Of a DNA stretch of 29,308 nucleotides, positions 1 to 8,000 are shown in pieces (position 1 is the first letter of the stretch; each line of letters starts with the position of its first letter). The notes below the pieces were generated by a model, which saw only the letters and a program-made list of their open reading frames with translations, had not been told where the DNA came from and searched no databases. Both the position numbers and the translations under genes were made by a program. The DNA is taken from NCBI GenBank assembly GCA_937978655.1, contig CALJUX010000069.1:1-29308 (forward strand), given 5' to 3'. This DNA comes from an uncultured Chromatiaceae bacterium. GTDB taxonomy: Bacteria; Pseudomonadota; Gammaproteobacteria; Enterobacterales; Alteromonadaceae.

Positions 1-727
1 CGATCTGAATTTGCTGATAAGCCCGCCTCAGCCGCTGCACCAACTCCGGTGATGAGCCTTTTTTCAGCGCGATCCAGGTGTATTGTTCCAGTTCCTGCGG
101 AAACAGCACAAAAGTGATATCGCGGCGTTGCAGCTGATGCAGGTGCAGCATATCGTCAATCGCTTGCGGGTCATCAATCATCAGGTCCAGCTTGCCATTC
201 ACCAGTAAACGCCAGGTTTCAAGGACATCGGGTTGCAGTTCGAGTTTCTGCGCCGGCTGTTTCGCCGTATCACGTAGCCACTCGGCGGAGAAATCTTCGC
301 GCTGCGCCCCGACCACGTAGTGTTTGATATCCGCCAGCTCGCTGACCTGAATATCATCACGCCGGCTCAGCTTTAACAAACCAAACTTGTAACGGGTCAC
401 AATGCCAATCCATTCAAACTGCGCTTCGCGCTCCGGTGTGCGCGCCATGTTGTAAATCAGCACGTCCGGCGTCGTTGCTGCAATGCGAAAAGCCCGCGCC
501 CAGGGATACACCTCGAAGTTCGCCGATAAGGCGGCCTGCTGCAGCATGGCTGCTACCACTGCAGTGGTCAGGCCGCCGACTTTGCCGTTATCCAGCGTCT
601 GATGCGGCGGTGAGACTTCCAGCACCACCCTTAGCGGCTGCGCTGCAACTGCTGATTTGCTCAGCAGCAGCCCCAACACTATGGCTGACAGACACGCCTG
701 CCAGCACTTTACTGCCAAATGTCGCAA
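1..727 (-). CDS. Periplasmic solute-binding protein (SBP_bac_3-like), 3' end cut by window
   Basis: An uninterrupted minus-strand frame runs off the left edge of the window, with about 242 codons visible. It has no ATG near its 5' end. The best start is the TTG at 725-727, which has GGAG eight bases upstream; an in-frame TAA lies just beyond. The N-terminus is a signal peptide with a hydrophobic stretch (AIVLGLLLSKSAVAAQ). The mature part begins LRVVLEVSPPHQTLDNGKVG and continues with WARAFRIAATTPDVLIYNMA, typical of the family 3 extracellular solute-binding fold that holds small polar ligands such as amino acids. No permease or ATPase gene lies nearby, so it may be a solo binding protein, as is common in Shewanella- and Rheinheimera-like genomes. 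A terminator separates it from the upstream aminotransferase. The ligand is unknown. Confidence 0.8.
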   Translation of the reverse strand, partial: MRHLAVKCWQACLSAIVLGLLLSKSAVAAQPLRVVLEVSPPHQTLDNGKVGGLTTAVVAAMLQQAALSANFEVYPWARAFRIAATTPDVLIYNMARTPEREAQFEWIGIVTRYKFGLLKLSRRDDIQVSELADIKHYVVGAQREDFSAEWLRDTAKQPAQKLELQPDVLETWRLLVNGKLDLMIDDPQAIDDMLHLHQLQRRDITFVLFPQELEQYTWIALKKGSSPELVQRLRRAYQQIQI

Positions 728-770
728 CCTGTGCGCTCCGTTTTTCGCTTTGCTTTACCTTAAACAGCGC

Positions 771-804
771 AAAAAACAAAGGCAACCGTTAAGTTGCCTT
801 TGTT
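771..804 (-). terminator. Rho-independent terminator of the aminotransferase gene
   Basis: A perfect 12-bp inverted repeat (AACAAAGGCAAC at 775-786 and its complement at 793-804) encloses a 6-nt loop. On the minus strand it is followed by a run of T (771-776 complement). It lies about 25 bases past the aminotransferase stop codon and before the start of the solute-binding protein gene. Confidence 0.9.
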
Positions 805-828
805 GCGATACATAAGCCTGAGGCGGTG

Positions 829-2019
829 TTATTTCAGCACTGTCGCAACAGCTTTGGCGAAATAATCGATATTGCTGTGATTAAGACCTGCAATGCTGAC
901 ACGGCTTGAGCCGACCATATAAATACTGAACTCTTTACGCAGCCGCTCGATTTGCTCTTTGTTAATGCCAAGGAAGCTGAACATGCCGTGTTGCTTGGTG
1001 ATAAAGCTGAAATCCTGCTGCACACCTTCGGCCTGCAGTTTGTCGATAATCAGCTGGCGGTAGTCGTTGATGCGGTTACGCATCACGGCCAGTTCCTGAT
1101 GCCACAAAGCAGTCAGTTCCGCGCTATCCAGAATATGGCTGACGATAATAGCGCCGTGCGCCGGTGGCATTGAATAGATGCTGCGCACCACGGCCAGTAA
1201 GTTGGTGCGGGCAGTTTCCAGCATTTTATTGCTGTCGACGACCACAGACACAGCACCAATCCGCTCGCGGTATAAACCGAAGTTTTTTGAGCAAGAAGTG
1301 CACAGGATCAACTCTTCGACTTCGTTGGCCAAATAACGCAGACCTTGGGTGTCTTCATCAAGACCTAAACCAAAACCCTGATAAGCCATATCAACCAGCG
1401 GGGTGAAACCACGTTCTTTCGCCAGCGCCGCAAACTTCTGCCACTGGGCAAAGTTTAAATCCATACCGCTTGGGTTATGACAACAAGCGTGCACCAGCAC
1501 CACGTCACCAGCTGGCACTGTCGCAAGATCGGCAAACATCGCCTCTTCTTTCAGGCCTTTGGTGTCGTAATCGTAATAAGCGTATTCTTTCACTTTCAGG
1601 CCAGCCGCCTGAAACATTGAAATGTGGTTGGCCCAGGTTGGATTGGTGACCCAAATGGTCGCATCCGGATTGGCTTTTTTGATAAATTCAGCCGCCACGC
1701 GCAGCGCACCGGTACCGCCTGGCGTGTGCGCCGTGGTGGTACGGCCTTCCAGCAACACTTTATGCGGGCCAAACGCCAGTTTTTCGATATGGGCGTTAAA
1801 GCTCAGGTCACCCGCCATACCGATGTAAGTTTTACTGTCTTCGTTATCAAGCCGCAGTTTTTCTGCTTTTTTCACACATTCCAGCACAGCCGTGTGGCCC
1901 GCTTCGTCTTTGTAGACACCGACACCCAAGTCCACTTTTAATGGATTCGGATCTTCTTTGTACGCGGCCATTAAACCCAAAATCGGATCTGTCGCTACCG
2001 GCTGTAAACGAGAAAACAT
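829..2019 (-). CDS. Aspartate/aromatic amino acid aminotransferase (class I, AspC/TyrB family)
   Basis: The 396-residue product matches the full length of the AspC/TyrB family of PLP-dependent transaminases. These exchange the amino group between aspartate or aromatic amino acids and 2-oxoglutarate in the cytoplasm. The N-terminus has the family pattern DPILGLMAAYKEDPNPLKVD and LGVGVYKDE. The PLP-binding lysine is K245 in SCSKNFGLYRERIG. The carboxylate-binding arginine is in SSRVSIAGLN near the C-terminus. The ATG at 2019 is preceded by AGGTGAG. The sequence alone does not fix the substrate preference: AspC and TyrB differ subtly, and some marine Gammaproteobacteria use one such enzyme for both roles. 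It could supply the last step of phenylalanine and tyrosine synthesis, after PheA encoded 13 kb away, but that link is inference. Confidence 0.93.
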   Translation of the reverse strand: MFSRLQPVATDPILGLMAAYKEDPNPLKVDLGVGVYKDEAGHTAVLECVKKAEKLRLDNEDSKTYIGMAGDLSFNAHIEKLAFGPHKVLLEGRTTTAHTPGGTGALRVAAEFIKKANPDATIWVTNPTWANHISMFQAAGLKVKEYAYYDYDTKGLKEEAMFADLATVPAGDVVLVHACCHNPSGMDLNFAQWQKFAALAKERGFTPLVDMAYQGFGLGLDEDTQGLRYLANEVEELILCTSCSKNFGLYRERIGAVSVVVDSNKMLETARTNLLAVVRSIYSMPPAHGAIIVSHILDSAELTALWHQELAVMRNRINDYRQLIIDKLQAEGVQQDFSFITKQHGMFSFLGINKEQIERLRKEFSIYMVGSSRVSIAGLNHSNIDYFAKAVATVLK

Positions 2020-2109
2020 AAAGTGCTCACCTGTTACTGTTGCTGATACTGTTAAAAATTCTTCGGCTGAAGCATAACCCCGGCCTGTTGGCTTGGTGGT
2101 CTGATGTTA

Positions 2110-2787
2110 TCAGGCCAGCAATGCCGGCAAAGTCAGCGCGACTGCAACCAGCAGCGCCAGCTCTTTACCATGAAATAGATTTTGTGCAAACGCTTCGGAA
2201 TCAATGATGCCTATGACGGCGCCATCAGCGCCAAGCAGTGGCAGACAGGCTTCGGCCTGTACTTTCGGGTCGCAGGTATAGTATTCACCACCTTGCGCCA
2301 GATAGGCTGCCACATCATTGATGATCCGGCCCTGACCCGACAAACCGACAGTGCTGTTATTGCTGATGGCAGCAAATTCGGCAGTCAGTGGAAATTCAGC
2401 CCGGCTCTCGGCGCCAAAATAAGCCAGTTTCACCAACACAGTTGCACCGGCCGGATTATTCCTGCGCTGATACACACCAAACCAGTGGCTGCTACTGTTG
2501 GCCTGATAAAATTGCACCACGGCAGTGACTTTGGCCAACAATTGCTGATTGGCGTCGGTTTGACCGCCCAGGATCGGCGTTAAATCATAAGGCTCATCCG
2601 CCAGCTGACCAAACAAAGAACAACTGCCGCCCTCGCCCAGTTCAGGCACGCGGAACTGCCATTGCACTGTGCTGGCTGGCTCTAGTGCAACGAGCTGCTG
2701 TTGGTAATCTGCCACTTGCTGGTAAAACTCAGCGGAAATAGTATCGCTTTGTACGCCGCAGCGTGCGAGATAAGTTTGAATCGACAT
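2110..2787 (-). CDS. GAF-domain protein related to free-methionine sulfoxide reductase, active-site Cys incomplete
   Basis: From the ATG at 2785-2787 the product has 225 residues; an in-frame TTG nine bases further upstream could also be used. The C-terminal part follows the layout of free methionine-(R)-sulfoxide reductase GAF domains: SHWFGVYQ for NWAGFY, then TCDPKVQAEACLPLL for the ACDxxxxSEIVLPL segment, then VIGIIDSEAF for IGVLDIDS. C172 falls in the ACD position and C181 is an extra cysteine. The cysteine of the usual GVCG segment is replaced by serine (S150 in GLSGQG). A full reductase cycle is therefore doubtful, and the protein may be a ligand-binding GAF relative. The first 80 residues are specific to this protein. 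It is followed 90 bases later by the aminotransferase gene on the same strand, so co-transcription is possible. Confidence 0.72.
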   Translation of the reverse strand: MSIQTYLARCGVQSDTISAEFYQQVADYQQQLVALEPASTVQWQFRVPELGEGGSCSLFGQLADEPYDLTPILGGQTDANQQLLAKVTAVVQFYQANSSSHWFGVYQRRNNPAGATVLVKLAYFGAESRAEFPLTAEFAAISNNSTVGLSGQGRIINDVAAYLAQGGEYYTCDPKVQAEACLPLLGADGAVIGIIDSEAFAQNLFHGKELALLVAVALTLPALLA

Positions 2788-2916
2788 TTGAAGCAAAATA
2801 GCCGTCCAGATTTCTAAAAAGACCGCAGCAGTCTACCAGAATAAGGTAAAAATCCAAGACTTTGCGGGGAAATTCAGCGTTTACGCCAGCAACAGCGGTG
2901 GATTAAAACGGAAGCA

Positions 2917-2945
2917 TTGCTGTGCGCCTTGTGTTGCATTATCTT
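2917..2945 (+). promoter_or_regulatory. Candidate sigma-70 promoter for yciH
   Basis: TTGCTG (2917-2922) and TATCTT (2940-2945) are separated by 17 bases, each matching four of six consensus positions. The pair lies about 50 bases upstream of the yciH start in the divergent gap between the GAF gene and yciH. It is a weak match judged by eye. Confidence 0.3.
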
Positions 2946-2993
2946 GCCACGATTCCCGGCTGAACAACAGCACACGACAAAACGGAACTGAGC

Positions 2994-3395
2994 ATGAGTT
3001 CAAAAAAAATCTCCTTAGCCGACTGGCAGCAGCAACTCGGCGGCCAGACCACAGCAAAAGCCGCAACGCCTGCCGGCGACAGTCTGGTATACAGCTCTGA
3101 CAGCGGTCGGATTGACACGCCCAAAGCGGACAAAGCCACAGGCCAGGCCTTCGCTGACGGCTTTTTACGCTTAAAACGCGAAACCAAAGGCCGCAACGGC
3201 AAAGGCGTGATCACCATCGCCGGCATTGCCGAACCTGAAGAAAAGCTCAGTGAAATCGCTGCACTGCTGAAAAAGAAATGCGGCTGCGGCGGTGCCGTCA
3301 AAGACGGCATCATCGAAATCCAGGGCGACAAACGCGAAGTTATCCAACAAGAACTGACCAAACTCGGCTACAAACACAAGTGGTCGGGGGGGTAA
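2994..3395 (+). CDS. yciH: YciH, SUI1/eIF1-like translation factor
   Basis: The 133-residue product carries the SUI1 (eIF1-like) domain in its C-terminal half. Recognisable segments are VRLKRETKGRNGKGVITI-like residues around 58-76 (here LRLKRETKGRNGKGVITI), KKKCGCGGAVKDGIIEIQGD and the end LTKLGYKHKWSGG. In Escherichia coli YciH (108 residues) acts on translation initiation fidelity and represses translation under stress; the same role is assumed here. The N-terminal extension (residues 1-55, Ala/Thr-rich) is somewhat longer than in E. coli. The ATG is preceded by GGAACTGAGC. The stop codon is the first arm of a nested hairpin element, so the transcript ends directly in repeat sequence before the terminator at 3494-3520. 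Confidence 0.93.
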   Translation: MSSKKISLADWQQQLGGQTTAKAATPAGDSLVYSSDSGRIDTPKADKATGQAFADGFLRLKRETKGRNGKGVITIAGIAEPEEKLSEIAALLKKKCGCGGAVKDGIIEIQGDKREVIQQELTKLGYKHKWSGG

Positions 3396-3441
3396 AGTCG
3401 GGATTTCGGGATGCCAACAGTTTGGCATCCCGCCGACTTTA
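3393..3441. repeat. Nested inverted repeat (hairpin element) after yciH
   Basis: Two nested perfect arms occur. The outer arm is TAAAGTCGG (3393-3401) pairing with CCGACTTTA (3433-3441). The inner arm is CGGGATGCCAA (3407-3417) pairing with TTGGCATCCCG (3422-3432), with a 4-nt loop and a 5-nt one-sided bulge (GATTT). There is no T-run, so it is not a standard terminator. It may be a repetitive extragenic palindrome or an mRNA 3'-end stabiliser for yciH. Confidence 0.8.
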
Positions 3442-3494
3442 CGCGAGGAGCTCCGCGACGAGCCGGAAGAAGTCGGGATTTCTTCATGCCAACA
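3395..3494. repeat. Imperfect 25-bp direct repeat pair
   Basis: Bases 3395-3419 and 3470-3494 share AAGTCGGGATTTC, then differ by three bases (GGG versus TTC), then share ATGCCAACA. The second copy also forms its own small hairpin, GAAGAA with TTCTTC. The spacer contains the GC-rich near-palindrome around GGAGCTCC. The arrangement looks like a degenerate repeated intergenic unit. Confidence 0.7.
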
Positions 3495-3520
3495 AAAAAG
3501 CGGCCTAAGCCGCTTTTTTT
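3494..3520. terminator. Bidirectional rho-independent terminator
   Basis: AAGCGGC (3498-3504) pairs with GCCGCTT (3509-3515) around a CTAA loop. A-runs lie on the left and T-runs on the right, so it can end both the yciH transcript (plus) and the amidohydrolase transcript (minus, stop codon at 3543). Confidence 0.9.
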
Positions 3521-3542
3521 CATATCAAAACATCCACCACTA

Positions 3543-4838
3543 TCAGCGGCTATAACGCTGCTGATATTTCTGGTGCAGATCTTTTTGTTTATTGTTTAAA
3601 TCCACAGCGCGGCCATCAATCCACATCTGGCTGATTTTGCTGCTGCGATAATCCAGAATATCACCTTCTGACACCACCACAGTGGCGGCTTTACCGACTT
3701 CCAAAGAGCCCAGCTTGTCGTCGACGCCAGCGATTTTCGCAGCGTTTAACGTCACGGCGGCTAATGCCTGTTCTTTATCAAGACCAAAAGCCACCGCCTG
3801 ACCAGCCCCAAAGGCCAGATTACGGCTGTCCCAGTAGCTGCCAATGGCTAAAGCGAAAGTGACACCCGCTTTGGCCAGCTTAGCCGGCGTGGCATAAGCG
3901 GTATCCACCGCCTCGTCGTCCCGCTCCGGAATACCAAAAGGCGAGCTGAAGATCACCGCCACTTTACGCGCTGCCAGTTCATCCGCCACCCGCCAGCTGT
4001 CACGACCGCCAACAATACTCAGTTTCAGCTGATATTTGTCGGCAAGTGCAATGGCCTGGCGAATTTGTCGGGCATCTTCAGCATGGGCAAATACCGCGCG
4101 CTCGCCGCTGAATACCGGGATCATCGCTTCCCAACGCGAATCCAGCGCTTTGATGGCGCCAGCTTTTTTCGCATCGACATAGGCTTTGGCCTGCGCCATG
4201 GTGTCATACAGCTTTTGTAAGTCTTCAGCGTTTTGTTTGGCTAACTCTTCCGGCTTTTTCGGGTTCCACGGCGAGCTCAGCACACTGGCATTGGGCCAGT
4301 TGATATGCAGCGCCACCCCGGCTTTGACCGTCGCGTCCTGCCAGTTCCAGGCATCGAGCTGCATCAGGCTGCTTTGGCCCATCAGCAGGCTACCGGCCGG
4401 AAACACCAGGCTGTAACTGATGCCGTTCGAACGCACCGTTGGGATCACATCCGACTGCGCGTCATAAGCCACTTGGGCCCGCACGTCCGGGTTGGTGTCT
4501 GTCACTTCATGGGTATCATCGGTGGCGCGCACCGCTTCAATTTCGACCAGGCCGAGCTGATTGGCCAGTGCAATTAAACCAGGGTAAACATGCTTGCCCT
4601 GCAGTTCCACCACTGTGCCGCCGGCTGGCGCTGACAAGTCTTTGCCGATAGCGGCAATTTTGCCGTCAACCATCAACAGGTCGGTGTTTTCCAGCACGCC
4701 ATTGCTGACGGTATGTAAAGTCGCATCGTTGAGCAGCACCGCGCCTTGTTGCGCCGCCGGTACTATCGAGGTGGCCAGGGCCGGTGTTGCGCACGCTGCC
4801 AAACAAAGCAGCGACAGGCTATTTTTCTTAAAAGTCAT
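3543..4838 (-). CDS. Secreted amidohydrolase-fold protein lacking the metal-binding HxH motif
   Basis: The product has 431 residues with a signal peptide (about 1-22, ending PALATS). The fold is that of the amidohydrolase superfamily: the small beta-sandwich start (NDATLHTVSNGVLENTDLLM, VDGKIAAIG), the KHVYPGL strand at 83-88, and the closing segment ALAAVTLNAAKIAGVDDKLG, SLEVGKAATVVVSEGDIL. The metal-binding HxH that should follow the PGLID-type turn is absent; residues 86-95 read PGLIALANQL. No clear catalytic Asp segment is seen either. It is therefore probably not a classical metal-dependent hydrolase, and may be a structural partner of the protein encoded just upstream. The start codon lies 15 bases after that gene's stop codon, with AGGAGC as ribosome binding site, so the two are translated from one operon. 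Confidence 0.88.
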   Translation of the reverse strand: MTFKKNSLSLLCLAACATPALATSIVPAAQQGAVLLNDATLHTVSNGVLENTDLLMVDGKIAAIGKDLSAPAGGTVVELQGKHVYPGLIALANQLGLVEIEAVRATDDTHEVTDTNPDVRAQVAYDAQSDVIPTVRSNGISYSLVFPAGSLLMGQSSLMQLDAWNWQDATVKAGVALHINWPNASVLSSPWNPKKPEELAKQNAEDLQKLYDTMAQAKAYVDAKKAGAIKALDSRWEAMIPVFSGERAVFAHAEDARQIRQAIALADKYQLKLSIVGGRDSWRVADELAARKVAVIFSSPFGIPERDDEAVDTAYATPAKLAKAGVTFALAIGSYWDSRNLAFGAGQAVAFGLDKEQALAAVTLNAAKIAGVDDKLGSLEVGKAATVVVSEGDILDYRSSKISQMWIDGRAVDLNNKQKDLHQKYQQRYSR

Positions 4839-4853
4839 CTGAAGCTCCTTTGC

Positions 4854-7800
4854 TTAGTGCTGGTGATTGTGTTGATGATTATGCTGTTGCGTCCCTGCGA
4901 CACGGCCAAAGGCCAGGTCGAGGTAGTCGCCGTTATCTTCACAGTGCCAGATAGGTTCTGGTTTTTTCATCTCACCACCACTGCCCGCTTTGCTTTCTTC
5001 CGGTGCTTTTAACACTTTCTGCACGAGCTGTTGTTTCTCGCGCTCAATGCTGGCATTGAGTGTCATATCGACATTGCGGTCATAGTATTTGGTGCCGTCA
5101 ATCCAGGTCTGCATGGCTTTGGCATAGACCGACAACGGATGCTCAGACCACAGCACAAAGTCAGCCTGTTTGCCTTCAGTGATAGAACCGACTTTCTGGT
5201 CCACTTTCAGCTGAATAGCCGGGTTGATGGTAACCATTTTCAGCGCGTCCTCTTCCGACATGCCGCAGTACTTCACCGACTTGGCCGCTTCCTGATTTAA
5301 CCGGCGCTGTAAATCCGGGCTGTCTGAGTTGACCGACACCACCACGCCTTGATCTGCCATCAGGCAAGTATTGGTTGGGATGGCGTCTTTCACTTCCATC
5401 TTGTACGCCCACCAGTCAGCAAAAGTGGAGGCGCTGGCGCCGTGTGCTTTCATTTCTTTGGCGGTTTTGTAACCTTCCAGAATGTGCGTAAAAGTGGTGA
5501 CTTTAAAGCCAGTTTCATCTGCCACTTTAATCAGCATCAGAATTTCTGAAGCGACATAAGAGTGGGTATGGACAAACCGTTTGTTATCAAGAATTTCCAC
5601 CAGTGTCTGCAGGCGATAATCGACACGTGGCGGCACTGTGCGTTTTTGCTCAGAAGACGATAAATCGTCATACGCCGCCCAGGCGGCTTTGTACTCTTTG
5701 GCGGCCTGGAACGCATCGCGGATGGTGGTTTCCACACCGACGCGGCTTTGCGGATACCGGCTGGTGTAGTTGTCGCCCCAGTTCGATTGCTTGACGTTTT
5801 CACCGAGCGCAAACTTAATGCTTGGCGGTGCGGCTTTAAACTTCAGCGCTTCCGGCGACACGCCCCAGCGTAATTGGATCACCTGCGCCTGGCCACCAAT
5901 AGGGTTAGCACTGCCGTGCAGCAACTGTGCAGTGGTGGTACCACCGGCTAAGCCGCGGTAAATATTGATGTCATCCGGGTTTAATACATCACCGATATGG
6001 ACTTCTGAAGTCACTGCATCGGAGCCTTCGTTGACACCAGATTCAATGGCGATATGCGAGTGTTCATCGATGATGCCGGCAGTTACATGCATGCCGGTAG
6101 CGTCGATTTCCACAAAACCAGACGGCGTTTTTAAGTTTTTACCAATTTCAGTGAACACACCATCGCGCACGATGACGTCAGTGTTTTCCAGCTTGCCGGC
6201 TTTATCCGAAGTCCAGACCGTGGCATTTTTGATGTGCACGTTCTGGCGTTTCGGCGCACTCGTCAGGCCATAAGCCTGATTCGGTAAGCTCAGCGTTGAC
6301 AACAAAGTGCTGTCTTCGGCTTTTTTCTCATCCGCTTTGGCAACCACAGCCTGACGGCTTAACGTCAGCGCCTGCTGACTGCCATCTGGCAGCTGTAAGG
6401 TACCCTGCAGCAAATTGCCGGCCATCGAACCGCTAAACAGCGCGACACCGTCACCGGCGTCAAGGTCTTTGAGGCTAAAACCAAACTGCACTTGTTGTTT
6501 GTCGACACTCAGGTTTTCCAGCTTGGCTTCTTTTTCACCTTGCAGTACTTTGCCTTCAACTTTACCCAAAGCACCGCTGAAGTTCAGTTTCAGTGCTTTA
6601 CCGGCGACAGTCAGCGCATACTCACCGGCCACATCGGCGTTTTGCAGCGGTTTAAACTGGGTTTCGACACCGCGGTTCCAGGTCGCAACAATGTCACCGT
6701 CTTTAAATAAATCGCCTTTACTGACCACCAGATCGGCCTGATAACCGCTGGCAATGCGACCAAGCTGGCCTGGCATGCCAATCAGTTCTGCCGGAACTGT
6801 GGTTAAAGCCGCCAGCGCTTTTTCAGTGCTGAGGCCATATTTAATGGCGGTACGCACGTTTGGCCAGAACTTGGCTTTATCGTCCAGCTTGTGCGTGGTC
6901 AGGGCAAAATTGACCCCGGCTTTTTCCAGTGCGCCAGCGTTGGATGGCGCGCGCTCCCAGTGGCGTAAATCCGCCAGACTGACATCGAGCTGATCATCAA
7001 GTTTGCCGACACTCGGCGCGGCCGGATAAGCCAGTGGCAAAATCAGGTTGCGGCCGGTTTTTTTCACATCCGCGGCGCGCACGTATTCATAGCCAGAAGC
7101 CACCAGCGCGACTTTCGGCAGGTTAAATTCTTTTAACAGACTGTCAGCACGCAACAGATTGCGCTCATTATTAACTTCAAACACCAGGCCGGTCTGATTC
7201 AACTGGCCAAGCGCGGCTAAGGCGGCGTTAAAAGGCACAGGTTCCCGGAATAAACGCCAGTCGGCCTTGCCATAAGCCTGCTGATACCACTGCGCGTCGG
7301 CCAGCGTCTGGCGCACCAGCGCAATACTGCCCATCAGGGACGACGGGTAGCTTTGTTTGGAACTGCCCGGGTCAAAGGATAAAAAGTGCTGGCCATCGGC
7401 TTTTAAAATCAACTCACCCGGCAAGCCTTTACCAGTCGACGCGACCACGGCCTGACCACGGAAAATACCGTCCTGACGGGCTGATTGTACTGTGGTGAAA
7501 CCTTGTTGCTGATAGGCTTTGGCATCATCAGCATTTGGCATAAAACTGTCCGCCCAGCGCTGTTCAGCATGAATAGCAGCGTTGACTGCATTACCACCTT
7601 TGCGCGGATTCTGATACATCGGGCCGTCACCGCGGCCGCCACTGCGTTCAGATGACGCTTTTTCGACGCCATATTGGCCATATAAATCGATAAAACCCGG
7701 ATACAAGTGATAACCGGCGACATCAATCTGGCGAAAACCCGCCGGGATTTTCAGCGCGGTACCAACGGCGGTGATCTTGCCGCTTTGCACCAACACTGTA

Positions 7801-7970
7801 GCGTTGGTCAGGGTTTTACCGGGTTCGGTGTGCACCACAGCACCAGTGAAAGCAAGCAGTTGACTGCTGTTGTCGCGAATGCCTTGCAGCGGCTGCGTCG
7901 GATCGGCCCATGCTGGCGCAACAGCACAGAGCACCGCTGCACTGAGCAGCGATAAACGAAGTGGCTTCAT
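4854..7970 (-). CDS. Secreted double amidohydrolase, 1038 residues, C-terminal half catalytic
   Basis: The protein has a signal peptide (1-22, ending PAWADP) and two tandem amidohydrolase halves. In the N-terminal half (about 35-420) the metal-ligand turn reads HLYPGFIDLYGQYG, without HxH, so it looks inactive. The C-terminal half (about 575-1000) keeps the metal site: H637 and H639 in IIDEHSHIAIESG, H801/H803 in VHTHSYVASE, H829 in THILEGYK and D883 in SVNSDSPDL. This suits a metal-dependent hydrolase of the imidazolonepropionase/Xaa-Pro-related group in the periplasm. The substrate is unknown; a peptide, dipeptide or cyclic amide is possible. The C-terminus is a His-rich tail (QHNHQHNHQH), which may help gather metal. 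The gene lies 30 bases after the GGDEF-EAL gene and 15 bases before the next amidohydrolase. Confidence 0.9.
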   Translation of the reverse strand: MKPLRLSLLSAAVLCAVAPAWADPTQPLQGIRDNSSQLLAFTGAVVHTEPGKTLTNATVLVQSGKITAVGTALKIPAGFRQIDVAGYHLYPGFIDLYGQYGVEKASSERSGGRGDGPMYQNPRKGGNAVNAAIHAEQRWADSFMPNADDAKAYQQQGFTTVQSARQDGIFRGQAVVASTGKGLPGELILKADGQHFLSFDPGSSKQSYPSSLMGSIALVRQTLADAQWYQQAYGKADWRLFREPVPFNAALAALGQLNQTGLVFEVNNERNLLRADSLLKEFNLPKVALVASGYEYVRAADVKKTGRNLILPLAYPAAPSVGKLDDQLDVSLADLRHWERAPSNAGALEKAGVNFALTTHKLDDKAKFWPNVRTAIKYGLSTEKALAALTTVPAELIGMPGQLGRIASGYQADLVVSKGDLFKDGDIVATWNRGVETQFKPLQNADVAGEYALTVAGKALKLNFSGALGKVEGKVLQGEKEAKLENLSVDKQQVQFGFSLKDLDAGDGVALFSGSMAGNLLQGTLQLPDGSQQALTLSRQAVVAKADEKKAEDSTLLSTLSLPNQAYGLTSAPKRQNVHIKNATVWTSDKAGKLENTDVIVRDGVFTEIGKNLKTPSGFVEIDATGMHVTAGIIDEHSHIAIESGVNEGSDAVTSEVHIGDVLNPDDINIYRGLAGGTTTAQLLHGSANPIGGQAQVIQLRWGVSPEALKFKAAPPSIKFALGENVKQSNWGDNYTSRYPQSRVGVETTIRDAFQAAKEYKAAWAAYDDLSSSEQKRTVPPRVDYRLQTLVEILDNKRFVHTHSYVASEILMLIKVADETGFKVTTFTHILEGYKTAKEMKAHGASASTFADWWAYKMEVKDAIPTNTCLMADQGVVVSVNSDSPDLQRRLNQEAAKSVKYCGMSEEDALKMVTINPAIQLKVDQKVGSITEGKQADFVLWSEHPLSVYAKAMQTWIDGTKYYDRNVDMTLNASIEREKQQLVQKVLKAPEESKAGSGGEMKKPEPIWHCEDNGDYLDLAFGRVAGTQQHNHQHNHQH

Positions 7971-8000
7971 TCTGAGGTTCCTGAATTAAGTTATTGTTTT

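Noticed and set aside
522..529. A second GCCGATAA, like a FliA -10 box
   Set aside because: It is inside the coding part of the solute-binding protein, and the bases 11 upstream do not resemble a FliA -35 box.
436..792. A 118-codon plus-strand open frame at the left end
   Set aside because: It is antisense to the solute-binding protein and runs through the terminator hairpin; its composition is not protein-like.
2881..3066. A 61-codon minus-strand frame crossing the yciH start
   Set aside because: It overlaps the start of yciH and the divergent promoter gap, and shows no recognisable feature.
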